64,000 bases of DNA, taken from assembly GCF_020169415.1 (NCBI RefSeq), contig NZ_JAIULG010000012.1, positions 24,305-88,304 of the forward strand. The letters run 5' to 3'. Source of the stretch: Tsukamurella sp. M9C (GTDB lineage: Bacteria; Actinomycetota; Actinomycetes; Mycobacteriales; Mycobacteriaceae). Position 1 is the first letter of the stretch. Each line of letters opens with the position of its first letter. A program made the translations under genes and the position numbers. Positions 25,971 through 35,031 of this stretch are shown here, one piece after another. Below the pieces are notes generated by a model. That model did not search any database. It was not told where the DNA came from and worked only from the letters and a program-made list of their open reading frames with translations.

Positions 25971-27691
25971 CGCAGGTCCTCCTCCGCGGCGCGGAGCGTC
26001 CACTGCGCGAAGCGCTCGTCGGCCTCGCGCTGCGACACGAAGTTCCGCACCACTCGCTCGATGTAGTCCCCGAGGTCCGTCGACAGCACCTTGTGCTGGC
26101 GCAGCTTGCGGCCGAACCCGCTGTCGAGCCCGAGGCTTCCACCAAGGTGAACCTGGAAGCCCTCGACTTGATTCCCCTCGTGGTCGTCCACGAGCTGGCC
26201 CTTGAAGCCGATGTCGGCGATCTGGGAGCGGCCGCAGGAGTTGGGGCAGCCGTTGATGTTCACCGTGATCGGCACGTCCAGCTGGGCGTTGATGTCGGCG
26301 AGCCGCTGCTCCAGGTCGGGCACCAGGACCTGCGAGCGCTTGCGGGTCTCCACGAAGGAGAGCTTGCAGAACTCGATGCCGCTGCAGGCGATGAGGTTGC
26401 GCCGCCAGATCGACGGGCGGCCCTGCAGGCCCAGCGGAGCCAGTTCGTCGATCAGGGAGTCGACCTGATCATCGGGCACGTCGAGCACGATGAGCTTCTG
26501 GTACGGCGTGAACGAGGCGCGGTCCGAGCCCACCCGCTCCATCGCGTCGGCGACGCCGCTCAGGACCGTGCCCGAGACGCGGCCCGCGATGGGGGAGAAG
26601 CCGACGGCGTTGAGGCCGTTGCGCAGCTTCTGCACACCGATGTGGTCGATGGGGCGCTCCGGCTGCTCCGGCGCGGGACCGTCGATCAGCTTGCGGCCGA
26701 GGTACTCGTCCTCGAGGACCTGGCGGAACTTCTCGATGCCCCAGTCCTTGACGAGGAACTTCAGCCGGGCCTTGCTGCGGAGGCGGCGGTAGCCGTAGTC
26801 GCGGAAGATCGAGACCACGCCCTCCCACACGTCGGGCACCTCGTCGAGCGGGATCCACGCGCCCACGCGCTGCGCGAGCATCGGGTTCGTCGAGAGGCCG
26901 CCGCCGACCCAGAGGTCGAGGCCGGGGCCGTGTTCGGGGTGCTCGACGCCGACGAAGGCCACGTCGTTGATCTCGTGGACCACGTCCTGCTGGCCCGAGA
27001 TGGCGGTCTTGAACTTGCGCGGCAGGTTCGAGTACTTCGGGTCGCCGATGTAGCGGCGCACGATCTCGTCGATCGCGGGCGACGGGTCCAGGATCTCGCC
27101 GAAGGACTCGCCGGCCAGCGGGGAGCCGAGCACCACGCGGGGGCAGTCGCCGCAGGCCTCGGTGGTCTTGAGGCCGACGGCCTCGAGGCGCTTCCAGATC
27201 TCCGGGACGCTCTCGATCTCGATCCAGTGGAACTGGACGTTCTCGCGGTCCGAGAGGTCGGCGGTGTCGCGGCCGAATTCGGTGGAGAGCTCGCCGAGCG
27301 TGCGCATCTGCGCCGCGTCGAGCTTCCCGCCGTCGCAGCGCACCCGCATCATGAAGTACGGCGCCTCCAGCAGGTCGATGTTCTCGTCGCCGGTGAACGT
27401 GCCGTCGTAGCCCTGCTCGCGCTGCGTGTACAGGCCCCACCAGCGCATGCGGCCGCGGAGGTCGGCCTTGTCGATCGAGTCGAAGCCCTGCTTCGAGTAG
27501 ATGTTCTCGATCCGGGCGCGCACGTTGAGCGGGTTGTCATCGCGCTTGGTCTGCTCGTTGGGGTTCAGCGGCGTGCGGTACCCCAGCTTCCACTGGCCCT
27601 CCGACTTGCGCTTGACCGGGCGCGTGCGCGCCGGCCGCGTGGGGGCGGCGTCAGCGGCGGAGGGGACAGGGGCGTCGGCGATCGACGTCAT
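25967..27691 (-). CDS. sirA: Ferredoxin-dependent sulfite reductase
   Basis: The 574-residue enzyme reduces sulfite to sulfide with six electrons, using sirohaem and a [4Fe-4S] cluster. The cluster ligands are visible as ACSGIEFC and NGCPNSCG (about residues 434-487). Two ferredoxin-like half-domains (ENVQFHWIEI, later MERVGSDRASFTPYQKLIV) are present. The N-terminal 35 residues are low-complexity. It heads the sirA-cysH-cysD-cysN operon. A 29-codon reading frame ending in a cysteine-bearing segment lies 79 nt upstream and may control expression. Confidence 0.94.
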   Translation of the reverse strand: MTSIADAPVPSAADAAPTRPARTRPVKRKSEGQWKLGYRTPLNPNEQTKRDDNPLNVRARIENIYSKQGFDSIDKADLRGRMRWWGLYTQREQGYDGTFTGDENIDLLEAPYFMMRVRCDGGKLDAAQMRTLGELSTEFGRDTADLSDRENVQFHWIEIESVPEIWKRLEAVGLKTTEACGDCPRVVLGSPLAGESFGEILDPSPAIDEIVRRYIGDPKYSNLPRKFKTAISGQQDVVHEINDVAFVGVEHPEHGPGLDLWVGGGLSTNPMLAQRVGAWIPLDEVPDVWEGVVSIFRDYGYRRLRSKARLKFLVKDWGIEKFRQVLEDEYLGRKLIDGPAPEQPERPIDHIGVQKLRNGLNAVGFSPIAGRVSGTVLSGVADAMERVGSDRASFTPYQKLIVLDVPDDQVDSLIDELAPLGLQGRPSIWRRNLIACSGIEFCKLSFVETRKRSQVLVPDLEQRLADINAQLDVPITVNINGCPNSCGRSQIADIGFKGQLVDDHEGNQVEGFQVHLGGSLGLDSGFGRKLRQHKVLSTDLGDYIERVVRNFVSQREADERFAQWTLRAAEEDLR

Positions 27692-27770
27692 GGAGACTCC
27701 TGGGATTCATGGGATGGTGCGCCGGGCTGGTGGCGCTTCCGGGAATCGACGCGGGCAGAGGCGTCGCCAA

Positions 27771-27860
27771 TCAGGCCCGACAGCCGCTGCTGCAGACCCG
27801 CAGGTAATCGATGTGCCGGCGCGACGCCAGCAGCTCTCCCTGTCCATCCATCGAGATCAT
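27771..27860 (-). CDS. Leader peptide of the sulfur-assimilation operon
   Basis: This 29-codon frame (ATG at 27860, stop at 27771-27773) lies 79 nt upstream of sirA. The product ends RRHIDYLRVCSSGCRA. The motif RRH(I/V)DL.RV..C is that of the short leader peptides annotated before sulfur genes in Streptomyces and mycobacteria, where cysteine-rich short frames act as cysteine-responsive attenuators. A CACAAT hexamer (27859-27864) ends 7 nt before the internal ATG at 27851, so the peptide may be translated from a leaderless mRNA starting at that second methionine. The gene is too short for standard gene finders. Confidence 0.75.
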   Translation of the reverse strand: MISMDGQGELLASRRHIDYLRVCSSGCRA

Positions 27861-27864
27861 TGTG
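27859..27864 (-). promoter_or_regulatory. -10-like hexamer CACAAT of the sirA operon
   Basis: On the minus strand CACAAT ends 7 nt before the ATG at 27851, inside the leader peptide frame. It is the only candidate seen for the operon promoter, and it matches TANNNT poorly at the first position. Confidence 0.35.
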
Positions 27865-27949
27865 CCACCGGCTGGGCGGAAAAGAGGAATCGGGTTCCGC
27901 TCACCGGTGCACGAAATCCCGTGGTCGGCGCACCTGCCAGACTGGACCC

Positions 27950-29122
27950 GTGCCCGCGCCCTCGACCCCTGAGCTCAGCCGGCTCGACGGTGCCGCGACA
28001 CCGTTCGGGCTGTACCTGCACGTTCCGTTCTGCGCGACGCGCTGCGGTTACTGCGACTTCAACACGTACACCGCCGGCGAACTGGGCGCGTCGACCTCGC
28101 CGCAGGCCTGGGCGGAGGCGATCGACGGGGAGCTGGCGCTGGCGCGCCGCGCGCTCGGCGACGCAGAAGTGTCGACGGTCTTCGTGGGCGGCGGCACCCC
28201 GTCGCTCCTGGGCGGCGACGGCCTCGCGGCCCTGCTCGACACGGCCCGCCGGCACTTCACCTTCGCCGAGGACGCGGAGGTGACCACCGAGTCGAACCCC
28301 GAGTCCACCTCGCCGGAGTTCTTCGCGCGGCTGCGGGAGGCGGGCTTCACCCGGGTCTCGCTCGGCATGCAGTCGGCGGCCGCGCACGTGCTGCGCGTGC
28401 TGGACCGCACGCACACGCCCGGGCGGGCCGTGGCCGCGGCGAAGGAGGCCCGCGCCGCGGGCTTCGACCACGTGAACCTCGACCTCATCTACGGCACGCC
28501 GGGGGAGTCCGACGACGACCTGCGGGCCTCGCTCGACGCGGTGCTCGACGCGGGCGTCGACCACGTCTCCGCGTACGCGCTCATCGTCGAGGACGGCACG
28601 GCGCTGGCCCGGCGGATCCGGCGCGGCGAGCTGCCCGACACCGACGGGGACGTGCTCGCCCACCGCTACGAGATGCTCGACGGCGCCCTGCGGGACGCCG
28701 GCTTCGACTGGTACGAGGTGTCGAACTGGGCCCGCTCGGACGCGGGGCGGTGCCGGCACAACGAGCTGTACTGGGAGGGCGCCGACTGGTGGGGCGCCGG
28801 GCCCGGCGCGCACGGGCACGTCGCCGGGACGCGGGTCTGGAACGTCAAGCACCCGGCCCGCTACGCCGAGGCCGTCGCGGGCGGGGCGCTGCCGATCGCG
28901 GGCCACGAGGTGCTCACCGACGAGGACCGGCACGTCGAGGACGTGATGCTGCGCGTGCGCATGCGGTCCGGGATCCCCCTCGCCGTGCTGCGGCCCGACG
29001 AGGCCGCCCGGGCCGACGCGGAGGTCGTCGTCGGGAACCTCCGCCGCGAGGCCGACGCGTACGTGTTGACCGACGCCGGCCGCCTGCTGGCCGACGGGGT
29101 CGTGCGCCGGATCCTCGACTGA
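27950..29122 (+). CDS. hemW: Radical SAM haem chaperone HemW
   Basis: The 390-residue protein belongs to the HemN-like radical SAM family; HemW members carry haem to acceptor proteins and are not true coproporphyrinogen dehydrogenases. The cluster motif CATRCGYC is at residues 28-35, preceded by LYLHVPF. Further motifs are VFVGGGTPSLL, LGMQSAAAHVLRVLDRTH and NLDLIYGTPGE. The GTG start follows a CAGACT hexamer by 6 nt and directly precedes the conserved domain, although the frame is open for 2 kb upstream. It is divergent from the sirA leader. Confidence 0.92.
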   Translation: MPAPSTPELSRLDGAATPFGLYLHVPFCATRCGYCDFNTYTAGELGASTSPQAWAEAIDGELALARRALGDAEVSTVFVGGGTPSLLGGDGLAALLDTARRHFTFAEDAEVTTESNPESTSPEFFARLREAGFTRVSLGMQSAAAHVLRVLDRTHTPGRAVAAAKEARAAGFDHVNLDLIYGTPGESDDDLRASLDAVLDAGVDHVSAYALIVEDGTALARRIRRGELPDTDGDVLAHRYEMLDGALRDAGFDWYEVSNWARSDAGRCRHNELYWEGADWWGAGPGAHGHVAGTRVWNVKHPARYAEAVAGGALPIAGHEVLTDEDRHVEDVMLRVRMRSGIPLAVLRPDEAARADAEVVVGNLRREADAYVLTDAGRLLADGVVRRILD

Positions 29123-29137
29123 GCGGTGCGAGACCGG

Positions 29138-29884
29138 TCAGGACAGCGCGAAGACCACCGTCACCGTCACGGTGAGCGACTGCTCGCCGGACTCGATCGG
29201 CACGGGTGCGGCGGCGACGCCCGGAGCGGAGTCGGGGGCCGAGAACTGCCGGGTCGTGGTGGGCCGGGCGGACGCGCCCTCGGTGACCGTGCGGACCTCG
29301 CCGAGCTTGCCGCCCGAGAGCTTCGCGTACTGCTCGGCGCGGGACTTGGCCTCCGCGAAGGCCTTGTCGCGGGCCGTCGCCTTGAGGGCGGAGTCGTTCT
29401 CGATGTCGAAGCCGACCGAGCTGATCCGGGTCGCGTCGCCGCCGGCGGTCGCGAGGTCGCCGAGCAGCTTCGACGCGGTCTCCAGCTTGCGGACCTTCAC
29501 CGTGAGCGACTGCGTCGCCTCGTAGGAGGTGATCTGCCGGTCGGTGCCGTAGCGGGGATTGACCCGCACGTTCGCGGTGGCGACGTCCTTCTTGTCGACG
29601 CCGTTGGCGCCGGCCGCGTCGATCACCTTCTGCGCGCTCGCCGAGGCGTCGTTGAGCGCGGTCGTCACGTCGCCCGCCTGGTGCTGGACCGCCAGCTCCA
29701 CGGTGAGGACGTCCGGCTTGCCGGAGGCGTCGCCGGTGCCGACGGCCGTGATCTCGCGCGGGGAGTCGTTGGAGGTGCTCGACGACCCGCACGCCGTCAC
29801 TGACCCGACGGTGAGTGCGACCGCGACCGCGGCCGCCCCCGCGATGCGCGCGCGTCGTGCCACAGTGGATTTCGTCTTCGCCAT
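29138..29884 (-). CDS. SIMPL-domain lipoprotein
   Basis: The 248-residue protein has a lipoprotein signal with lipobox VTAC (cysteine at residue 32) and a SIMPL/DUF541 domain over most of the rest (REITAVGTGDASGKPDVLTVELAVQ, then ARDKAFAEAKSRAEQYAKLSGGKLGEV, then GEQSLTVTVTVVFAL). SIMPL proteins form periplasmic or surface oligomeric assemblies. A second SIMPL gene without signal lies just upstream on the same strand, which suggests an exported and a cytoplasmic version from one duplication. Confidence 0.87.
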   Translation of the reverse strand: MAKTKSTVARRARIAGAAAVAVALTVGSVTACGSSSTSNDSPREITAVGTGDASGKPDVLTVELAVQHQAGDVTTALNDASASAQKVIDAAGANGVDKKDVATANVRVNPRYGTDRQITSYEATQSLTVKVRKLETASKLLGDLATAGGDATRISSVGFDIENDSALKATARDKAFAEAKSRAEQYAKLSGGKLGEVRTVTEGASARPTTTRQFSAPDSAPGVAAAPVPIESGEQSLTVTVTVVFALS

Positions 29885-29951
29885 GGTCCCCACGGTGCCA
29901 GGGCGCGACAGTGACCGCAGCGGATCGCCACTTACCGCAACGAACGGACGG

Positions 29952-30587
29952 TTAGACCAACTCCCATTCGACGGTGACCCGCGCGGTGACGTGGCGCTCG
30001 CCCGCCTCCATGGCGGGGCCGCCCGCGGGGGCCGCGGCGACGGACTTCGCCGCGAAGTGCACCTCGGCCCGCGGACCCGCCGCCGACGGGTCGTCGGAGA
30101 TGGAGAGCACCGCGCCGAGGGCGTCGCCCGACAGCGCGGCGTACTGCTCGGCCTGTGCCCTCGCGTCCGCGAACGCGGCCTCGCGGGCCGCGGCGGCGGG
30201 GGCGGCACCGTCGGACAGGGCGAAGGTGACGGACTGGATCCGGGCCGCGTCGCCCGCGGCGGAGGCGGCGGCCTGCAGGACCGCGGCGGCGTCGCCGACG
30301 GTACGGATGGTGACGGTGAGCGACTCGTTGGCGGCGTAGCCCTCCAGCCGGCGGTCCTCCCAGGGGCCCGTCTCGACGGCCTGCAGGCCCACGTTCGACG
30401 TGGCGACGTCGCCGTCGGCCACCCCTGCCCCGCGGACCGCGGAGACCACCGCGCGGGCGGCCTCGCCCGCACCGGAGAAGGCGCCGGCCACGTCGGCCGC
30501 GCGGAACTCCACGCCGATCCGGGCGATGACGACGTCGGGGGTCGCGGTGGCGATGCCGGACCCGGTCAGGCGGATGATGCGCGACAT
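29952..30587 (-). CDS. SIMPL-domain protein without signal peptide
   Basis: The 211-residue protein starts [20 protein letters not shown], directly with the SIMPL domain, and has the same block [22 protein letters not shown] and the same ending [14 protein letters not shown] as its neighbour. It has no signal peptide, so it is probably cytoplasmic. The ribosome site GAGAGGA precedes the ATG. The gene follows the 30599 gene by 11 nt, so the three minus-strand genes here form a probable operon. Confidence 0.83.
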   Translation of the reverse strand: MSRIIRLTGSGIATATPDVVIARIGVEFRAADVAGAFSGAGEAARAVVSAVRGAGVADGDVATSNVGLQAVETGPWEDRRLEGYAANESLTVTIRTVGDAAAVLQAAASAAGDAARIQSVTFALSDGAAPAAAAREAAFADARAQAEQYAALSGDALGAVLSISDDPSAAGPRAEVHFAAKSVAAAPAGGPAMEAGERHVTARVTVEWELV

Positions 30588-30598
30588 GGGGAGTCCTC

Positions 30599-30952
30599 TC
30601 AGTCCTGGCGGGCGTGCTTGCCGTGCCTCCCCGAGGATGCCGGACGCGGCGGAGTGCCGGGTGGGAGCGCGTGCACGCGGCAGTGCAGCACCTCGCGGCC
30701 GCGCAGCGCGGACCGCACGGCGCGGTGCAGTCCGTCCTCGAGGTAGAGGTCGCCGTTCCACTCGACCGCGTGTGGGAACAGGTCGCCGTAGAAGGTGGAG
30801 TCCTCGGAGAGCAGGCGGTCCAGCGCCAGCACCGTCGTGGTGGTGACGATCGCGCTCAGCCGCACCTGTTGCGGCGGGATCTGCGACCAGTCGCGGGCGG
30901 TGAGGCCGTGATCGGGGTACGGCTTCCCGTCGAGTACGCCCTTGAAGATCAC
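30599..30952 (-). CDS. Conserved hypothetical protein (VapB-like / Rv2375-like position)
   Basis: The 117-residue protein (start GTG 30952, [17 protein letters not shown]) sits divergent from hrcA, the position of Rv2375 in M. tuberculosis. The central segment [28 protein letters not shown] has a ParB/sulfiredoxin-like DGxHR motif, but I cannot assign an activity. The C-terminus is a charged low-complexity tail. A TAGAGT hexamer ends 6 nt before the GTG and fixes the start. Confidence 0.75.
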   Translation of the reverse strand: MIFKGVLDGKPYPDHGLTARDWSQIPPQQVRLSAIVTTTTVLALDRLLSEDSTFYGDLFPHAVEWNGDLYLEDGLHRAVRSALRGREVLHCRVHALPPGTPPRPASSGRHGKHARQD

Positions 30953-30958
30953 GGCTCG

Positions 30959-30964
30959 ACTCTA
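30959..30964 (-). promoter_or_regulatory. -10 hexamer TAGAGT, leaderless type
   Basis: On the minus strand TAGAGT ends 6 nt before the GTG at 30952. It lies back to back with hrcA. Confidence 0.5.
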
Positions 30965-31012
30965 GCCCGCGTAAGCTGGACATTCGAAGTTCACACTCGA
31001 AAGGACGGCGCG

Positions 31013-32047
31013 ATGTCGACGACGGAGGACCGGCGCTTCGAGGTGCTCCGGGCGATCGTGGCCGACTACGTCGAGACGCAGGAGCCCGTCGGCTCGAAGG
31101 CCCTGGTGGACCGGCACCAGCTGGGCGTCTCCAGCGCGACGGTCCGCAACGACATGGCGGTCCTCGAGGCCGAGGGCTACATCACGCAGCAGCACACCAG
31201 CTCGGGGCGCATCCCCACCGAGAAGGGCTACCGGCAGTTCGTCGACCGGATCGCGCAGATCAAGCCGCTGTCCTCGGCCGAGCGCCGCGCCATCCTCCAG
31301 TTCCTGGAGACCGGCGTCGACCTCGACGACGTGCTGCAGCGGTCGGTGCGGCTGCTGGCCCAGCTCACTCGGCAGGTCGCGGTCATCCAGTACCCGGTGC
31401 TCAGCTCCGCGCGGGTGCGCCACCTCGAGGTCGTCGCGCTCGCACCCACGCGCCTGCTGCTCGTGGTCATCCTCGACTCGGGCCGCGTCGAGCAGCGGCT
31501 CGTCGAGCTGGGCGGCCCCGCCTCCGACGAGGACCTCTCCCGGCTGCGCGAGCTGTTCGGCGCCGCCGTGCACGGCAAGCTGATCCCCGACGCCTCGATG
31601 GGCGTCGCTGACCTGGCGCCGCTCGCGCCGCGGGACCTGCGCGATGCCGTGATCCGGGTGTCGACGGTGCTCGTCGAGACCCTTGTCGAGCGCGCCGACG
31701 ACCGGCTGGTGCTGGGCGGCACCGCGAACCTCACCCGGAACGCCTCGGACTTCGACGCCGTCTCCGGCTCCCTGCGCAGCGTGCTCGAGACGCTGGAGGA
31801 GCAGGTGGTGGTCCTCAAGCTGCTCACCGCGCGGCAGCAGCCGGGCATGGTCTCGGTGGCGATCGGTTCGGAGACGCAGGACGAGAACCTGCGCGGCGCG
31901 TCCGTCGTCTCCACCGGGTACGGCGCGCCCGGTGCGGTCTTCGGCGGGCTCGGCGTGCTGGGGCCCACCCGCATGGACTACCCGGGCACGATCGCCTCCG
32001 TCGCCGCGGTCGCGCGGTACGTCGGCGAGGTGCTCGGGGAGCGCTGA
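31013..32047 (+). CDS. hrcA: Heat-shock repressor HrcA
   Basis: The 344-residue repressor controls chaperone genes through the CIRCE operator. The N-terminal winged helix is clear ([65 protein letters not shown]), followed by the GAF-like dimerisation domain ending in [31 protein letters not shown] about 9 nt upstream is the ribosome site. No consensus CIRCE (TTAGCACTC-N9-GAGTGCTAA) is in front of it; only a TTCGA-N9-TCGAA pair at 30983-31001. It is followed by dnaJ, as in mycobacteria. Confidence 0.94.
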   Translation: MSTTEDRRFEVLRAIVADYVETQEPVGSKALVDRHQLGVSSATVRNDMAVLEAEGYITQQHTSSGRIPTEKGYRQFVDRIAQIKPLSSAERRAILQFLETGVDLDDVLQRSVRLLAQLTRQVAVIQYPVLSSARVRHLEVVALAPTRLLLVVILDSGRVEQRLVELGGPASDEDLSRLRELFGAAVHGKLIPDASMGVADLAPLAPRDLRDAVIRVSTVLVETLVERADDRLVLGGTANLTRNASDFDAVSGSLRSVLETLEEQVVVLKLLTARQQPGMVSVAIGSETQDENLRGASVVSTGYGAPGAVFGGLGVLGPTRMDYPGTIASVAAVARYVGEVLGER

Positions 32048-32183
32048 TGCCCGTCCGCGCATGATTCGCGGCGGGGTGACCTGCGCGAATGGTCCGATCG
32101 GGCGGTGTGGTGGAATCATGGGTTGAGCGCGGTCCGATCAGGTCCGCTGACTGTCGCCGATTTCGTTAGAGGGTTTCGCAGAC

Positions 32184-33347
32184 GTGGCACGTGATTACTA
32201 CCGCATCCTCGGGGTCGATTCGAAGGCCTCCGACCAGGAGATCAAGCGCGCGTACCGCAAGCTCGCCCGCGAGCTGCACCCCGACGTGAACCCCGACGAC
32301 GCGGCGCAGGAGAAGTTCCGCGACGTCTCCGACGCCTACGAGGTGCTCAGCGACCCCGAGAAGCGGCGCGTCGTGGACATGGGCGGCGACCCGCTGGACA
32401 GCTCGCCCGGCGGCGGCGGCTTCGGCGGCGGGGGCTTCAGCGGCTTCGGCGGTGGCGGCCTGGGCGACGTCTTCGAGGCCTTCTTCGGAGGCGGCATGGG
32501 CGGCGGACGGGGCCCGCGCGGCCGGGTCCGCGAGGGCAACGACGCGCTGATCCGCATGGAGCTGGACCTCGACGAGTGCGCGAACGGCGTGAGCCGCGAG
32601 CTGACCGTCGACACCGCGATCCTCTGCGACAAGTGCCAGGGCGCCGGTACCGAGGGCGACAGCAAGCCGTCGACGTGCCCCACCTGCCACGGCGCGGGCG
32701 AGGTCCAGTCCGTGCAGCGGTCCTTCCTCGGCCAGGTCATGACCTCGCGGCCGTGCCCCACCTGCTCGGGTGCCGGCGAGGTCATCGAGAACCCCTGCAG
32801 CAAGTGCAGCGGCGACGGCCGCGTGCGCACCCGCCGCAACCTCACCGTGAAGATCCCCGCCGGCGTCGGCGACGGCATGCGCGTGCGCCTCGCGGGGCAG
32901 GGCGAGGTCGGCCCCGGCGGCGGCCCCGCCGGCGACCTCTACGTCGAGGTCACCGAGACCGAGCACGAGTACCTCACCCGCGACGGCAGCACGCTGCACG
33001 TCACCGCGCGGGTGCCGATGTTCGACGCGGCACTGGGCGCCGAGGTCACGGTGCCCACCGTCATCGACGGCGAGCTCACCGTCGAGGTGACCCCCGGCAC
33101 CCAGACCGGCGACACCAAGGTGCTGCGCGGCCACGGCATGCCGCAGGTCAACTCGCAGGTGCGCGGCAACCTCGTCGTGCACTTCGACGTGGCCGTCCCC
33201 GCGCGGCTGGACAAGAAGCAGACCGAGAAGCTGCGCGAGCTCAAGGCGCTCTTCCCGGGCGAGGGCCCGCACGCCGCCCGTCGCGGCGGCCAGGACCAGG
33301 GCGGCGGCATCTTCTCCCGCCTGCGCGACACCTTCGCCGGACGGTAG
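32184..33347 (+). CDS. dnaJ: Chaperone DnaJ (DnaJ2 type)
   Basis: The 387-residue co-chaperone stimulates DnaK. It has the J-domain with HPD ([10 protein letters not shown], about residue 33), a Gly/Phe-rich linker (residues about 75-110), and four zinc-finger repeats CxxCxGxG ([32 protein letters not shown]). The C-terminal peptide-binding domains follow. The position behind hrcA identifies it as the DnaJ2 paralogue; the dnaK-linked DnaJ1 is not in this window. The start is a GTG giving the family N-terminus [12 protein letters not shown]. Confidence 0.95.
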   Translation: MARDYYRILGVDSKASDQEIKRAYRKLARELHPDVNPDDAAQEKFRDVSDAYEVLSDPEKRRVVDMGGDPLDSSPGGGGFGGGGFSGFGGGGLGDVFEAFFGGGMGGGRGPRGRVREGNDALIRMELDLDECANGVSRELTVDTAILCDKCQGAGTEGDSKPSTCPTCHGAGEVQSVQRSFLGQVMTSRPCPTCSGAGEVIENPCSKCSGDGRVRTRRNLTVKIPAGVGDGMRVRLAGQGEVGPGGGPAGDLYVEVTETEHEYLTRDGSTLHVTARVPMFDAALGAEVTVPTVIDGELTVEVTPGTQTGDTKVLRGHGMPQVNSQVRGNLVVHFDVAVPARLDKKQTEKLRELKALFPGEGPHAARRGGQDQGGGIFSRLRDTFAGR

Positions 33348-33353
33348 CCGCAG

Positions 33354-34130
33354 GTGGCGGCCACCGTCTTCCTCGCGGAGTCGCTGCCCGCGCCGGGGGA
33401 GGAGTACCTCCTCGCCGGCGACGAGGGCCGGCACGCCGCGGCCGTGCGGCGAGTCCGCACGGGCGAGGAACTCGTCCTCTCCGACGGTGCCGGCGGCTTC
33501 GCCCGGTGCACCGCGATCGCGGTCGGCAAGGCCGACGTGACGGTGCGCTGCGCCGAGACCTGGACGGTGCCCCCCGCGTCGCCGCGCGTGGTGCTGGTGC
33601 AGGCGCTGCCGAAGTCCGATCGGTCCGAGCTGGCGGTCGAGCTCGCCACCGAGGCGGGGATCGACGCGATCATCCCGTGGCAGGCGTCCCGCTGCGTCTC
33701 CCGGTGGGACGGTGGCGGGTCCGGCGGCAAGGGCTCCGGCAAGGCCGAGAAGGGCGTCGCCCGGTGGCGCGCCGTGGCCCGCTCGGCCGCGAAACAAGCA
33801 CGGCGAGCGTACGTTCCAGAGGTCCACGACCTGGTGACCACGCGGGAACTCGTTCCGTTACTCACCAGTATGGATGCGAATGTAGTTGTCTTGCACGAGG
33901 GTTCGGCGGTCCCTTTCGGTGAGGTTGACTTCTCAGTAACCGGAACCATCGTTATCGTGGTGGGGCCGGAGGGCGGAATCAGCCCCGAGGAACTGGATGC
34001 CCTGGTCGGGATGGGTGCGCAGCCCGCGCTCCTCGGCCCGACGGTGCTGCGGACCTCCACCGCGGCCGCCGTCGCCCTGGGTGCTCTGGGAGTGATGACC
34101 GACAGATGGTCCGGCACGCCGCCGGACTGA
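33354..34130 (+). CDS. rsmE: 16S rRNA (uracil1498-N3)-methyltransferase RsmE
   Basis: The 258-residue SPOUT methyltransferase modifies U1498 of 16S rRNA. The PUA-like N-terminal domain (GDEGRHAAAVRRVRTGEELVL) and the knot motifs IVVGPEGGISPEELDAL and LLGPTVLRTSTAAAVALGAL are visible. The GTG start is 6 nt behind the dnaJ stop, so it is coupled to dnaJ. Codons in the stretch from about 33790 to 33965 are much less GC-rich than the surroundings, and include a rare TTA leucine codon at 33858-33860. Confidence 0.92.
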   Translation: MAATVFLAESLPAPGEEYLLAGDEGRHAAAVRRVRTGEELVLSDGAGGFARCTAIAVGKADVTVRCAETWTVPPASPRVVLVQALPKSDRSELAVELATEAGIDAIIPWQASRCVSRWDGGGSGGKGSGKAEKGVARWRAVARSAAKQARRAYVPEVHDLVTTRELVPLLTSMDANVVVLHEGSAVPFGEVDFSVTGTIVIVVGPEGGISPEELDALVGMGAQPALLGPTVLRTSTAAAVALGALGVMTDRWSGTPPD

Positions 34131-34187
34131 TCGACCGGACCGGCGCGGTGCCGGCCGGCGGCTGGGACGAAGGAGTGCTCGGACACG

Positions 34188-34907
34188 ATGGCGCGTCGCA
34201 TCTTCTACGGCAGCGAGGAATCGCAGCACGGGCACTTCTACCCGGGCGACGCCGACAAGCCCCTGATCACCCTGGTGCACGGCGGCTACTGGCGGAACCT
34301 GTACTCGATGACGATGGAGTCGAAGGTCGCCAAGGACCTCAACGACCGCGGCTACCCGGTGTGGAACGTCGAGTACCGCCGCGTCGGCGAGCCGGGGGTG
34401 GTGTGGCCGATCCTCGGCGACGACGTGCTCGCGGCGATCGACTACGGCACCGACAAGCTGGCCAAGGGCGCCGGGCACATCGTGGCCGCCCACAGCGCCG
34501 GCGCCACCCTGGCCGTCTGGGCCGCCGCGCAGCGCCCGGACCTGCTGGGCGTGATCTCCCGCGGCGGCGTCCTCGACCTCATCGAGCGCGGCGACGGCGA
34601 CCAGTCGATGCGCCTGCTGTTCGACCTCGCGCCCAACGCCAACCAGCGGCTCATCAAGCGGACCTTCGCGCAGGCCAGCCCTGTCGCGGCGATGCCCTTC
34701 ACCACCCGTGTGCGCGCCCTGCACGGCCGGCTCGACGAGCAGGTGCCCTACCAGCTGTCCGAGTGGTTCCTCTCGCAGGCGCAGGAGAACGGCATGGACG
34801 CGACGCTCACGATGATCGAGGGCGAGGGCCACGACGACTTCCTCGAGCCCGGCTCGAAGGGGCACAAGGCGACGCTCGCGGCGATCGAGGAGCTCGCCGC
34901 GCGGTGA
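34188..34907 (+). CDS. Alpha/beta hydrolase, kynurenine-formamidase-like
   Basis: The 239-residue protein has the oxyanion motif LVHGGYWRNLYS (about residues 28-39) and the nucleophile elbow VAAHSAGATLAVWAA (serine at about 104), a pattern of the kynurenine formamidase/BD-FAE group. A late HDDFLE supplies the catalytic histidine. No signal peptide is present. AAGGAG lies about 12 nt upstream. It sits between rsmE and phoH but is not overlapping either, so a link to RNA metabolism is not implied. Confidence 0.8.
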   Translation: MARRIFYGSEESQHGHFYPGDADKPLITLVHGGYWRNLYSMTMESKVAKDLNDRGYPVWNVEYRRVGEPGVVWPILGDDVLAAIDYGTDKLAKGAGHIVAAHSAGATLAVWAAAQRPDLLGVISRGGVLDLIERGDGDQSMRLLFDLAPNANQRLIKRTFAQASPVAAMPFTTRVRALHGRLDEQVPYQLSEWFLSQAQENGMDATLTMIEGEGHDDFLEPGSKGHKATLAAIEELAAR

Positions 34908-35031
34908 CCCGCCGCGGTGCGGGATCCGCCCCCGGCGAAACCCACGGGCCTTCCGAGGGTGAGCGGTACTAAACTGGGCGTATCCGCACCGTCAGGCGCG
35001 GTCACCGCCGAGACAAGGATTGACGCACCGC

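Noticed and set aside
25961..27949. Plus-strand frame continuous with hemW over 2 kb
   Set aside because: The sequence before the GTG at 27950 is antisense to sirA and lacks any domain; the HemW family N-terminus begins at that GTG.
30983..31001. CIRCE operator before hrcA
   Set aside because: Only a TTCGA-N9-TCGAA pair is present. The geometry resembles CIRCE but the sequence does not match TTAGCACTC/GAGTGCTAA.
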